64,000 nt of DNA, from NCBI GenBank assembly GCA_005883355.1, contig VAXG01000036.1, positions 1 through 64,000 of the forward strand. Direction: 5' to 3'. The position numbers and the translations under genes are program-made. The stretch comes from Actinomycetota bacterium. GTDB taxonomy: Bacteria; Actinomycetota; Thermoleophilia; Gaiellales; Gaiellaceae. The notes below the pieces were generated by a model that saw nothing but the letters and a program-made list of their open reading frames with translations, did not search any database and was not told where the DNA came from. Of the stretch, positions 1 to 7,862 are shown piece by piece (the stretch's first letter is position 1; each line of letters opens with the position of its first letter).

Positions 1-794
1 ACCTTGATGCCTTCCTGCTCCGCCCTGAGCTTGAACGCTTCGGCGACACCCTTCCCGAAGGTCTGGTTGTCGTGGAGAATGTAGACGTCCTTGATGGGCG
101 CGAACTTCTTGCCCTGGGCCAGCTTGAAGGCCTTGCTCAGGAGCAGATCCACGGCCGCCGGCCCCTGGTAGTCGTCACTCGCCGCCACGCGAACGTAGTT
201 GCGTTTGCCAGTCGGGTAGTAGACACCCGGCTCGCCGGGGGCGGTCCACGGGGCCGTGTGGGTCAGCCCGACACCGGTGTTCGCGACGCTGAGCATTCCG
301 AGCGGTCCGCCGGGCGCCCGGTTGGCGAGTGGGATGATCAGCTTGGCGCAGCCTGAGTTGAACGTCCCGAGTACGCCGAGCAACGAAGTATTCGCGGCAT
401 ATGCCCTACCGTTCGACGTGCATTTGGCTGCATCCCACGCGGCTGCTTGCGCCGTCGAGTCGTCGCAGGCCTGGTAGCCGATCCTGTACTTGCCCACCTT
501 GAAGTGGTACTGCTTGTCGAGAACGTACTGAATCGCTTTCCCCTGGGCGTACTGAATCGCTTTCCCCTGGGCAATTTGCTGCGCGCGGCCCGCACCCTGC
601 AGCGGCAGGTCCGAAGCGATCAGGTACTGCGCCTTGCCTGGGCCCTTGTAGAAAACGGGCCCGCAGGCCGACGAAGGCAGCGGCGTCGCCGATCGACCGG
701 ATGATTTGAACACGCCGCCGGTGCCCGCGGCCACGATCGAGAGCACGGCCACGGCGGCGATGAGCAACGTAACTCCTGACAGCCGTTTCCTCAC
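1..794 (-). CDS. branched-chain amino-acid type ABC transporter substrate-binding protein (C-terminus outside window)
   Basis: Extracytoplasmic binding protein of the periplasmic-binding-protein type I (LivJ-like) family, expected to deliver an amino acid or small amide to an ABC permease. The reading frame runs off the left edge; about 264 codons are visible. It opens with a basic, hydrophobic export signal (residues 1-25, MRKRLSGVTLLIAAVAV). It then follows the family pattern of a ligand-binding core with ISDLPLQG-like, ACDDSTAQA-like and VAASDDYQGPAA-like segments. The GTG start is chosen because AAGGAGGAGG lies just upstream of it. Residues 75-82 (AQGKAIQY) are exactly repeated at 83-90. 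No permease genes are visible beside it, so the partner is unknown. Confidence 0.85.
   Translation of the reverse strand, partial: MRKRLSGVTLLIAAVAVLSIVAAGTGGVFKSSGRSATPLPSSACGPVFYKGPGKAQYLIASDLPLQGAGRAQQIAQGKAIQYAQGKAIQYVLDKQYHFKVGKYRIGYQACDDSTAQAAAWDAAKCTSNGRAYAANTSLLGVLGTFNSGCAKLIIPLANRAPGGPLGMLSVANTGVGLTHTAPWTAPGEPGVYYPTGKRNYVRVAASDDYQGPAAVDLLLSKAFKLAQGKKFAPIKDVYILHDNQTFGKGVAEAFKLRAEQEGIK
525..572 (-). repeat. 24-bp exact tandem duplication inside the binding-protein gene
   Basis: Two adjacent identical 24-bp copies (525-548 and 549-572) encode AQGKAIQY twice in frame. This looks like a recent slippage-type duplication that leaves the gene open. Confidence 0.9.
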
Positions 795-1018
795 GCCTCC
801 TCCTTCACGATTAGTCTCGAAGCGGCAAGTATCAACCCACTCAGGGTGTGCTGCAAGTAACAACCACGAAGCCCCTCACGAAGCCCGGCTACCCGCGCCC
901 AGGCCGCCATAGCCAGGGGCGGTCGGACGCGGCGTGATCGGTCGCGGCCGCGAGCTCGTTGATGTGCTCGACGGGCGGACGGGGCTTCTTAGAAAAGGGG
1001 TCTTCGAGCCGCCGGTCG
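795..1018. other. intergenic region, nothing recognised
   Basis: A 224-bp gap between the Dyp-like gene stop and the binding-protein start, both on the minus strand. No RNA, repeat or clear terminator was seen. Confidence 0.4.
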
Positions 1019-2413
1019 TCACAACTCGACGAGCGGGAACGAGCGGTGGCGACGCGGCGGGACGATGAAGTTCTGCCGGTGGGATGTGCTCAGAACGGCG
1101 TTGAAGCCCTGTTTGCGATCGCGGGACCCGAACGGCAGGCGGGTCCCGTCGGGCAACACGCCGTCCATCGCGAGGCGATTGCGGCGGAAGTCGTCGCTTG
1201 TCGGATTGAAGACGACGAAGTGGAGACCGGCAGCAGGCGGATCCTGCATCCCGTCCCGCTCCGGGCTTGCGCTCCACGCGAACGGATTGTCGAGCGTATT
1301 GAAGTCGGCGCGTTGGGGCACCGCGGTCCCACGCCTGTACACGGTTCCGTCGTCGGCGACGACATCACGCACGAGCCGAGACGTCGATTGGATCGAACTG
1401 CTGTGACCGATCCGGCCGTCGCGATGGAAGCCCCGACGCACAGATGCTGCCGATGCAGCCTCAGTAGCTCCTTGCGAGACCGTCACAACCCCTGGCTTCG
1501 CCTCTAGACCAGGCTTGAACGCGGTATCGACGCGCTCCTGGAAATCGAAGGTTTGATACCAGGAGGCGAGGTCCTCGAAGACGTGCGAGAGATGCATGTG
1601 CGTCCCGTTGCGGAAATAGCCAGCCGGACCGAGATCCACGTAGCCGAGCGTCTCGAAGTTCGCGATCCTGCGCGGTCCGAGCGCAGCCTGCTGAGTCGAC
1701 GTGAAACCGAGGAACAACTGAGCGTCATCGGGAATCAAGTCCGCGCCGTCGACCCCGGCGGCCTGTGCCATTCGCTTCGCCAGGCTCGGTCCAGCGCGAA
1801 AGTCGCTCCCAACGAAGCCCCGCCGAATGCTCGTCGCGTGCAGGATGCGCGAGCCGCGGAACAGCCTGCGCTCGCCATCTTCGATGTGCGCGCGAACGTC
1901 GCTGCGCAGCAGCACGGCGACGTCGTTGGCCTCGAGGATCGTGTCCGGCGGATCGCTAGGGAAGCGGATCGCTTCGGCGAGCGCTCGGGCGGTGCGGCGC
2001 TTCGTCCTAGAAGCGCGCAGGTCGACCGGAAGGTGAAGGTCTGCCTGTCTCGGCACGTAGCGACGAAAATAGGGGAGGCCCCAGGCGACGGTCACGCCCA
2101 GTCCCGCCGGCGTTGGCGCATAGCGTCGTTCGAGGTCGACGAGGGTTTCCTCGAGCTCCTGCTGCGCTCCCCTGAGATCGTCCGTCGCCACGCGCGCCGT
2201 GATGACGGCGTGATGCAGAGGCGGCACGACGACGGCGACGCCGTTGTCACGCATCACGGCAAGGCCGTCGAGCAGATGCTGCTCGGGGTGGAGCCGGCCG
2301 TGACCCCGCGGGGCCGGGGACGAGGTGAGCCGGTCGACCAGCTCGTACATGCCAACTGCACCGAGGCCGCTCGTCGCTGCTCCGACGAGTACCTGCCTGC
2401 GAGTGAGGCGCAC
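1019..2413 (-). CDS. Tat-exported Dyp-like (DUF7405-like) protein
   Basis: A 464-residue protein with a twin-arginine leader at its N-terminus (LTRRQVLVGAATSG). The body resembles proteins annotated as DUF7405 or Dyp-like iron/heme peroxidases: a ferredoxin-like N-terminal half (around YAPTPAGLGVTVAWGLPYF), then RGFVGSDF, DAQLFLGFTS, and a histidine-rich THMHLSHVFEDLASWY segment that may carry a metal or heme ligand. GTG at 2413 is chosen because the twin-arginine motif follows at once and the codon overlaps the stop of the upstream lipoprotein (TAGTG). The reading frame continues further upstream, but that extension overlaps the lipoprotein gene. Peroxidase activity is a family-level guess. 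Confidence 0.65.
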   Translation of the reverse strand: MRLTRRQVLVGAATSGLGAVGMYELVDRLTSSPAPRGHGRLHPEQHLLDGLAVMRDNGVAVVVPPLHHAVITARVATDDLRGAQQELEETLVDLERRYAPTPAGLGVTVAWGLPYFRRYVPRQADLHLPVDLRASRTKRRTARALAEAIRFPSDPPDTILEANDVAVLLRSDVRAHIEDGERRLFRGSRILHATSIRRGFVGSDFRAGPSLAKRMAQAAGVDGADLIPDDAQLFLGFTSTQQAALGPRRIANFETLGYVDLGPAGYFRNGTHMHLSHVFEDLASWYQTFDFQERVDTAFKPGLEAKPGVVTVSQGATEAASAASVRRGFHRDGRIGHSSSIQSTSRLVRDVVADDGTVYRRGTAVPQRADFNTLDNPFAWSASPERDGMQDPPAAGLHFVVFNPTSDDFRRNRLAMDGVLPDGTRLPFGSRDRKQGFNAVLSTSHRQNFIVPPRRHRSFPLVEL

Positions 2414-3036
2414 TACGACTTCGCGGGGACGAGGACGAGGTTGGTGAGAATCCGATTCAGGTTGCCAACCACACGCGCATACGTGTAGGGAGGAGTGACG
2501 TGTTCGCTGATGGCATAGAGCGAGCCAGCGCGACGCCACGCATAGAGCACGTGCCATTGGTCGGCGCCCTGGTTGGCCGTATAGATGCGCGCGGCGATGT
2601 CATCCCCACGTACGGTGCCCTTCGGATCCGAGAAGCACGGAACCGGCTTATCGGTGTCGAGGTCGCTGCAGGTCGGAATCCGAGTCCGGCCCGGATATCC
2701 CCGAAGGTTCACGTGAACCTCGCCGCTGCCCGGCTCACGCCAGATGAAACTGACCAGGTAGCTCCGGTCGCGGCTGACGGACTCGCCGTTGGCGTACCTC
2801 CCGCCGATCTGCGCGTCCAACGGGACCGGCATCCACGTCGGGCAATAGACGGGCGCCTGAATGCGGTTCGCGAGCGCCTGCCAACCGCCTCGCCACGCAG
2901 CGGGGCATGAGCGTGCCGCCGCCTCCGCAGCGGCGTTTCCGGCGTTCGTCGAACCGCATCCGGTAACGAGCACGAACAGAAGCAGAAGGACGACGGGCGT
3001 CACGGCGCCATTTAGGGCTCTGTGCCTCTCAACCAT
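2413..3036 (-). CDS. putative lipoprotein of unknown function
   Basis: A 207-residue protein with a short basic N-terminus (VERHR), a hydrophobic segment and a lipobox-like VTGC, then a soluble domain with four further cysteines that could form disulfides. I do not recognise the family. Its stop overlaps the start of the Dyp-like gene by one base (TAGTG), so the two are probably translated together and may act together outside the membrane. The ATG lies only 3 nt after the 3' end of tRNA-Leu and has no room for a separate ribosome-binding site. An internal GTG at 3003 is possible, but it would remove the basic residues of the signal. Confidence 0.65.
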   Translation of the reverse strand: MVERHRALNGAVTPVVLLLLFVLVTGCGSTNAGNAAAEAAARSCPAAWRGGWQALANRIQAPVYCPTWMPVPLDAQIGGRYANGESVSRDRSYLVSFIWREPGSGEVHVNLRGYPGRTRIPTCSDLDTDKPVPCFSDPKGTVRGDDIAARIYTANQGADQWHVLYAWRRAGSLYAISEHVTPPYTYARVVGNLNRILTNLVLVPAKS

Positions 3037-3039
3037 CAG

Positions 3040-3123
3040 TGCCGAAGGTGGGACTCGAACCCACACGAGGTTTCCCTCACCGGATTTTGAGTCCGGCGCG
3101 TCTGCCAGTTCCGCCACTTCGGC
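3040..3123 (-). tRNA. tRNA-Leu (anticodon CAA)
   Basis: An 84-nt class II tRNA on the minus strand. The 7-bp acceptor stem pairs GCCGAAG with CTTCGGC, the discriminator is A, and CCA is not encoded. The anticodon arm is CCGGA/TCCGG with loop CTCAAAA, giving CAA, which reads UUG. The long variable arm (GTGAGGGAAACCTC) and the GGTTCGAGTCC T-arm are normal for leucine tRNA. Confidence 0.96.
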
Positions 3124-3156
3124 GCGTCGACATCGTAGCCCTGGAGCCGAGTTCTT

Positions 3157-3162
3157 TACGAT
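3157..3162 (+). promoter_or_regulatory. -10 box TACGAT for leaderless pfkA
   Basis: TACGAT ends exactly 6 nt before the pfkA ATG and there is no Shine-Dalgarno, so transcription probably starts at or next to the A of ATG. No convincing -35 is seen. Confidence 0.6.
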
Positions 3163-3168
3163 CGGCGC

Positions 3169-4194
3169 ATGAAGGTTGGAATCCTCACCGGGGGCGGAGA
3201 CTGCCCCGGGCTGAACGCGGTCATCCGCGCGGCCGGACGGCGGGTGATGACGCGGGAGGGCGAGGTCGTCGGCGTCCTCGAGGGGTGGAAGGGACTGGTC
3301 GAAGGTCTGTTCACGCCGCTTGGCCCACGTGAGATCTCCGGTTTGCTGCCGCGCGGAGGGACGATTCTGCGCACGACGCGGACGAATCCCTTCAAAGTGG
3401 ACGGCGGCGTCGAGAAAGTGCTCGCGAACTTTGAGCGCGAAGGCTTCGACTCGCTCGTCGCAATCGGTGGCGAGGACACGCTCGGCGTAGCCGCCCGCCT
3501 GTACGAGGAGCACGGTTTCCCTGTGGTCGGGGTGCCGAAGACGATCGACAACGACCTTTCGGCGACCGACTACACATTCGGGTTCGACACGGCGGTCTCG
3601 GTCGCGACCGAGGCGATCGACCGGCTGCACACGACCGCCGAGTCGCACAACCGTGTGATGGTCGTCGAGGTGATGGGCCGCCACACCGGCTGGATCGCCG
3701 TGGTGGCGGGAATTGCCGGCGGCGCAGACATGATCCTGATTCCCGAGCAGCCCGTGTCGATCGAGGACGCCTGCAAGGAGCTCCGCCATCGGCACGAGCG
3801 CGGCAAGGACTTTTCGATCGTCGTCGTCTCGGAGGGGTACGAGCTGGAGGGGATGAGCGAGGCGAAGGACGTCGACCAGTTCGGCCATATTCGTCTCTCG
3901 GAGCGAGGCGTCGGCACGGCTCTCGCGCACGAGATCGAAGCGCGGACCGGTTACGAGACGCGGGTAACGGTGCTCGGCCACGTGCAGCGCGGAGGCTCCC
4001 CCACCCCGCGCGACCGCGTACTCGCAACGCGCTACGGCCTGAAGGCCGCCGATCTGGTCGCGGAGAAGAGGTTCGGTCGGATGGCCGCCTTGCACGGCGA
4101 CGAAATCGTCGACGTCCCGCTGGCCGAGGCGACCGTCGAGATCAAGACAGTGCCCGCCGGGTGGTGGGCGGTTGCGCAGGCGTTCTTCGGGTAG
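3169..4194 (+). CDS. pfkA: 6-phosphofructokinase, PPi-type or mixed-substrate signature
   Basis: Phosphorylates fructose 6-phosphate to fructose 1,6-bisphosphate in the cytoplasmic glycolytic pathway. It has 341 residues, normal length. Family signatures are GGGDCPGLN at residues 8-16, GGEDT near 104, PKTIDND with the catalytic aspartates near 125, MGRHTGW, and GHVQRGGSPTPRDR. The phosphoryl-donor positions are Asp (GGED) and Lys (PKTIDND). Those residues are known from pyrophosphate-using enzymes such as the Amycolatopsis methanolica enzyme; ATP enzymes have Gly at the first position. The donor may therefore be PPi rather than ATP. The gene stands alone, divergent from tRNA-Leu, with a leaderless-type promoter. 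Confidence 0.93.
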   Translation: MKVGILTGGGDCPGLNAVIRAAGRRVMTREGEVVGVLEGWKGLVEGLFTPLGPREISGLLPRGGTILRTTRTNPFKVDGGVEKVLANFEREGFDSLVAIGGEDTLGVAARLYEEHGFPVVGVPKTIDNDLSATDYTFGFDTAVSVATEAIDRLHTTAESHNRVMVVEVMGRHTGWIAVVAGIAGGADMILIPEQPVSIEDACKELRHRHERGKDFSIVVVSEGYELEGMSEAKDVDQFGHIRLSERGVGTALAHEIEARTGYETRVTVLGHVQRGGSPTPRDRVLATRYGLKAADLVAEKRFGRMAALHGDEIVDVPLAEATVEIKTVPAGWWAVAQAFFG

Positions 4195-4231
4195 CGGGTC
4201 GACATCGCCGAAGCTCTTCGGCGGACAGAAC

Positions 4232-5062
4232 ATGACGGCGACCCTGCGGCGCGTGCTCGTACGCGCGCCTGCGTCCGCGGGCTTCGCCACGTGGCGCGAG
4301 TACGGTTGGCGTTCAGAGCCCGACGTCGTCGAGCTCGCAGACGAACACGAGGCCTTCTGCAACGCGATCGGCGCGGGCGGGGCAGAGGTGGTCGTCGCCG
4401 AAACCGCTCTGCCGACGGATCCGGACGCGATCTATGTCTTCGACCCCGCGATCGTGTCCGACCGAGGCGCAATCGTTCTGCGGCCGGGAAAGGAGGGGCG
4501 ACTGGCAGAGACCGAGGCCATCGCGGCCGACCTCGAGCGTGCCGGCGTGCCGGTCGCCGTGCGGCTCGAAGCTCCCGCGTCCGCTGACGGCGGCGACACC
4601 ATCTGGCTCGACGAGAGCACGCTACTCATCGGTCGGGGCTACCGCACGAACGACGACGGCATCCATGCGTTGCGGAAAGCATTGCCGGGCGTGACCGTGC
4701 TCCCCGTCGATCTGCCGCATCTGCACGGCTCCGAGATCGTGCTGCATCTTCTTTCGCTCCTCAGTCCACTCGACGACGATCTGGTCGTCGCGTACCTGCC
4801 GTTGCTGCCCGTACGGCTGGTGCAACTGCTGAAGGAGCTCGACATTCGCATCGTCGAGGTACCCGACGAGGAGTTCGAGACGATGGGCCCGAACGTGCTC
4901 GCGCTCGCCCCTCGCGTCGCTCTCGCTCTCGAAGGGAACGTGGAGACGAGAAAGCGGCTCGAGCGCGCCGGCGTCGACGTGAGTGTCTACCGCGGCGACG
5001 AGATCTCGCGGAAGGGCGACGGCGGGCCGACTTGTCTCACGCGTCCCCTCCTACGCGCGTAG
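4232..5062 (+). CDS. DDAH/arginine-deiminase superfamily amidinohydrolase
   Basis: A 276-residue protein of the guanidino-group-modifying superfamily, most like dimethylarginine dimethylaminohydrolase. Visible family features are ADGGDTIWLD near residue 115, a histidine in LPHLHGSEIVLHL near 168, and GGPTCLTRPL at the C-terminus, where the cysteine would be the nucleophile. The likely reaction is hydrolysis of a (methylated) arginine to citrulline, but the substrate cannot be read from sequence. The ATG at 4232 is chosen because the next upstream start overlaps pfkA. The end overlaps the convergent glycosyltransferase gene by 12 nt. Confidence 0.8.
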   Translation: MTATLRRVLVRAPASAGFATWREYGWRSEPDVVELADEHEAFCNAIGAGGAEVVVAETALPTDPDAIYVFDPAIVSDRGAIVLRPGKEGRLAETEAIAADLERAGVPVAVRLEAPASADGGDTIWLDESTLLIGRGYRTNDDGIHALRKALPGVTVLPVDLPHLHGSEIVLHLLSLLSPLDDDLVVAYLPLLPVRLVQLLKELDIRIVEVPDEEFETMGPNVLALAPRVALALEGNVETRKRLERAGVDVSVYRGDEISRKGDGGPTCLTRPLLRA

Positions 5063-6526
5063 GCGATAGACCGCGACCCAGGGACCGGCGAGACCGGCGC
5101 CGGGCGTGAGGTAGAACACCCGCCGCGCCTGTGCGCGCAGGTCGTCGTAGAACGACGCCTCCCGCGGATAGCGATCGCGCGCAGCGAGGACGCGATCGGT
5201 AATCGCTCCCGTAACGACGACGTCCGCGATGCCAAGTCGGCGAAGACGCGCAACATCGCGGTTCGGATCGAAGCCGCGCCCTGGGCCTGGCAGAAGCAAG
5301 GGCAGCACGGACAGCCGCTCGAAGCTCGGTGTCGAGGGATCCGCTGCGATCCGCGTCCCCGCCGCGATGTGCTGTTCGACCCACCGGTGCGCGACGATGC
5401 GGGTATCGGTCCGGGTGAGCACTTTCGCGTCGCGAATCGACCACGTCAGGGGAACGACGAGCAAGAGGAGCGTCACCGGCGCGAGCGAGCGCATGCGTCC
5501 AGCCAGTGCGCCGAGGGCCGGGACGAGCGGAAGCACGTAGCGATCGAAGTGCGCACTCAGCGTCAGCAGGTCCGCGAAGTAGACGACGACGAACGACGCC
5601 AGGATGAGATCCGTCCGAGTGCGGCGGGCGAGAGCGATCGCCAGCCCCACCCCGCACACGATCAGCGCCGGCCCGAGCCCTTCCCAGAGCCGCCCGACGA
5701 ATGCGATCGGGGCGATGTGGTCGTGCTCGAACCCGAGCCACCCGTCCCGGGCGAGTCGCTGCACGCGAAACGCCTCGTGCCGTGCTTGGTGTGCGTGCAC
5801 GACGATGAACGGGCTCGACGCGAGAAACGCTGCAACGGCGAGGATGCCGGACATCGCAAGGCGACGCCACTGCTTCCAACCCGCGACGACCAGAGGGACG
5901 AAGAGGAAGACGCCCGGATACTTGAAGCCCATGGCGAGGCCGATTGCGACGCCGGCGAGCTCGAGCCGGCCCGACACGAGTAATGCGAGCGAGACCCCGA
6001 CACCGAGCGTCAGCGGGACGTCTGTGACCGCGGCATGCGAATACGCGACGTGGACAGTGCATACGCCGACCGCTGCCGCCGCAACCAGGCCCGACGAAGT
6101 GGTTCCAAATGCGCGGCGGCCGAGCCACCAGGCGGCGGCGATCGAGGCGGTCGCCAGCACGACGCCCACGATGCGCGCGGTCAGATACGACGGCTCGCTC
6201 TGCCACGCCTGGAAAGGAGCGTTGACGTACATCAGCAGCGTCGGGTAGTCGAACCAGTGCGGGTCGCCCCCGCCGCCGTGCACGAGCTTCCAGGCGCGCG
6301 GCACAATCGACTGCTCGTCGGGATTGAGGAGGTTCCCGAACGGCAGGCCGTACTGGATGCCGACGAGCCGGAGCGTGGCCGCGCCGGCGAGGATTGCGGC
6401 AAGCGCGGTCCCAGGACCGCCCCACCGCGTGCCCGCCCAGCGGTCGATCGCTTCGGCGGGGCTAGATCTGGGGTGGAACGTCGCCGACGAGCTCGGCGAT
6501 GTTTTGCGTTCCGACGATGACCGCAT
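5051..6526 (-). CDS. GT39-like polyprenyl-phosphate-sugar membrane glycosyltransferase
   Basis: An integral membrane protein of about 490 residues with some ten hydrophobic segments. The acidic loop motif LLNPDEQS after the first membrane helix is typical of the PMT/ArnT (GT39/83) fold, which transfers sugars from polyprenyl-phosphate donors on the outer face of the membrane. The acceptor is unknown. The start is uncertain: no ATG, GTG or TTG lies in frame after the stop of the upstream gene at 6462. The nearest in-frame ATG (6526) overlaps that gene by 65 nt and a further ATG lies at 6553. Confidence 0.75.
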   Translation of the reverse strand: MRSSSERKTSPSSSATFHPRSSPAEAIDRWAGTRWGGPGTALAAILAGAATLRLVGIQYGLPFGNLLNPDEQSIVPRAWKLVHGGGGDPHWFDYPTLLMYVNAPFQAWQSEPSYLTARIVGVVLATASIAAAWWLGRRAFGTTSSGLVAAAAVGVCTVHVAYSHAAVTDVPLTLGVGVSLALLVSGRLELAGVAIGLAMGFKYPGVFLFVPLVVAGWKQWRRLAMSGILAVAAFLASSPFIVVHAHQARHEAFRVQRLARDGWLGFEHDHIAPIAFVGRLWEGLGPALIVCGVGLAIALARRTRTDLILASFVVVYFADLLTLSAHFDRYVLPLVPALGALAGRMRSLAPVTLLLLVVPLTWSIRDAKVLTRTDTRIVAHRWVEQHIAAGTRIAADPSTPSFERLSVLPLLLPGPGRGFDPNRDVARLRRLGIADVVVTGAITDRVLAARDRYPREASFYDDLRAQARRVFYLTPGAGLAGPWVAVYRLRA

Positions 6527-7049
6527 CGACTCCCGCCCGCTCGAGCTCGTCAACTTGTTCCCGGCTCGACGCTCCCACGTCCGCGACGGCGAGCTTTCCG
6601 GCCGGGACGTCAGGCAGTAGCTCGAGCGCCTGGCTCAACGCGTCACCGTCTACGTCGCCCCGCGCAGAGAGCAGGAAGATCTCGGGATCGAGTCGCTCGA
6701 GCGCAAGCTCGAGCTGCTCCTCGCTCCGCACCTCGACGACGCAGTCGAGCCCGAGCCCCACGGCCTCGGCGTGCTGACGCACGAGCCAGTCTTCGTCCTC
6801 ACCCGCATCTTCAACGGCAACGAGCCATGCATGGGCGCCTGCGAGGGCCGCCTCCGTCGGCGATCCGGGCGCTCGCCAGAGGATCGGCAACTCGGTCACG
6901 GCGCGCAGGTCACCGACGTCTCCACGTACGGTAAGCGCCTCGGCACCCTGAGCACTGGCGGCGCGTGCCGCTTCGGCATCGCCGACGTCGGCGATCACCG
7001 AGATCCCGTCACCTTCCGAGATAGCCTGGCTGAAGCGGCGTTCCCTCAC
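6462..7049 (-). CDS. degenerate indole-3-glycerol-phosphate-synthase-like (TrpC-like) barrel protein
   Basis: A 195-residue protein whose segments line up with TrpC: an N-terminal GISVIADVG in place of SVIAEIKRRSPSKG, then LDCVVEVRSEEQLELAL, and a final LAVADVGASSREQVDELERAGVDAVIVG. It is about 60 residues shorter than TrpC. The essential lysine and KRRSPSKG loop, the second lysine (replaced around LWRAPGSP) and the NNRDL motif are missing, while the Glu in VVEV is kept. It probably does not make tryptophan precursors. It starts with GTG 12 nt after the truncated aldehyde dehydrogenase, in the deoC operon, which suggests a carbon-metabolism or regulatory role. Confidence 0.65.
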   Translation of the reverse strand: MRERRFSQAISEGDGISVIADVGDAEAARAASAQGAEALTVRGDVGDLRAVTELPILWRAPGSPTEAALAGAHAWLVAVEDAGEDEDWLVRQHAEAVGLGLDCVVEVRSEEQLELALERLDPEIFLLSARGDVDGDALSQALELLPDVPAGKLAVADVGASSREQVDELERAGVDAVIVGTQNIAELVGDVPPQI

Positions 7050-7061
7050 GGCGGGAAGTAT

Positions 7062-7862
7062 CTACTGGCCGACCGGGTGCCAGACGGTCTTGAGCTCGAG
7101 GAACGATGCGATCTCCCACGGGCTCTGGGAGTCTGGCTCTCCTCGCACGACCCGCTTCACGTTGTCGGCTGCAGCGCGCTCGAGCTCTGTCGAGACGCCG
7201 TTTGCACCCGTGATGTCGATGGCGTTGACGTCCATGTGGGAGGCAAGCCAAGGCGCCAGCTCGTCGCGATGACCGGTGAGGAGATTGACGACCCCGCCTG
7301 GGACATCGGACGTGGCGAGCGCCTCGGCGAGCTCGATCGCGGCGAGCGGATGCGTCTCGGACGCGACGGCAACGACGGCGTTTCCTCCGGTGAGGGCCGG
7401 GACGATTCGAGAGACAAGACTGAGGAGCGGCGGCTCGTCGGGGGCGAGAATCGCGACGACACCCGTCGGCTCGGGGACGGTGAAGTTGAAGTATGGGCCC
7501 GCAACGGGATTCGACGAGCCGAGCACCTGGGCCAGCTTGTCCGCCCAGCCCGCGTACCAGACGATCCGATCGACGGTCCGCTCGACCTCGTCGCTCCCGG
7601 TGCTGAGCTCCGCGAACTCGGAGCTGCGCGCCTCGATCATCTCGGCGAGGCGATAGAGAATCTGGCCGCGGTTGTAGGCGGTCATGCCGGCCCACTTGGG
7701 CAGCGCGGCTCGACCAGCGCGCACGGAGTCGCGGACGTCCTTTCGAGAGGCGCGCGCGACGTTCTGCCCCTCGGCTTCGTAGGTGCGGCCGGACTCCGAG
7801 CGCGGGAACGCGCCGCCGATGAAGAGCTTGTACGTCTTCCTGACGGGCAGGCGCTCAGTCAT
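7062..7862 (-). CDS. truncated aldehyde-dehydrogenase-family protein without catalytic domain
   Basis: A 266-residue protein covering roughly the N-terminal, NAD-binding half of an aldehyde dehydrogenase (KTYKLFIGGAFPRSESGRTY at the start, EPTGVVAILAPDEPP and LTGGNAVVAVASETHPLA in the middle). It then diverges and stops before the region that carries the catalytic Cys in the family. No GQxC-type motif is present. The start overlaps the full-length enzyme upstream by 8 nt. The frame is clean and co-directional, so it looks like a maintained companion protein rather than decay. A structural or regulatory partner of the full-length enzyme is the simplest idea. Confidence 0.75.
   Translation of the reverse strand: MTERLPVRKTYKLFIGGAFPRSESGRTYEAEGQNVARASRKDVRDSVRAGRAALPKWAGMTAYNRGQILYRLAEMIEARSSEFAELSTGSDEVERTVDRIVWYAGWADKLAQVLGSSNPVAGPYFNFTVPEPTGVVAILAPDEPPLLSLVSRIVPALTGGNAVVAVASETHPLAAIELAEALATSDVPGGVVNLLTGHRDELAPWLASHMDVNAIDITGANGVSTELERAAADNVKRVVRGEPDSQSPWEIASFLELKTVWHPVGQ

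Noticed and set aside
1553-2488. 311-residue plus-strand frame opposite the Dyp-like gene
   Set aside because: Composition is typical of an antisense shadow, and the minus-strand frame has a signal peptide and family motifs.
2414-2557. Longer N-terminus for the Dyp-like protein
   Set aside because: The extension lies inside the upstream lipoprotein gene. The twin-arginine motif directly after GTG 2413 marks the real start.
5051-6425. Arginine-rich long open frames antisense or shifted to real genes
   Set aside because: High GC produces many long shadow frames. They lack family motifs and overlap genes with clear motifs, so they were left out throughout.
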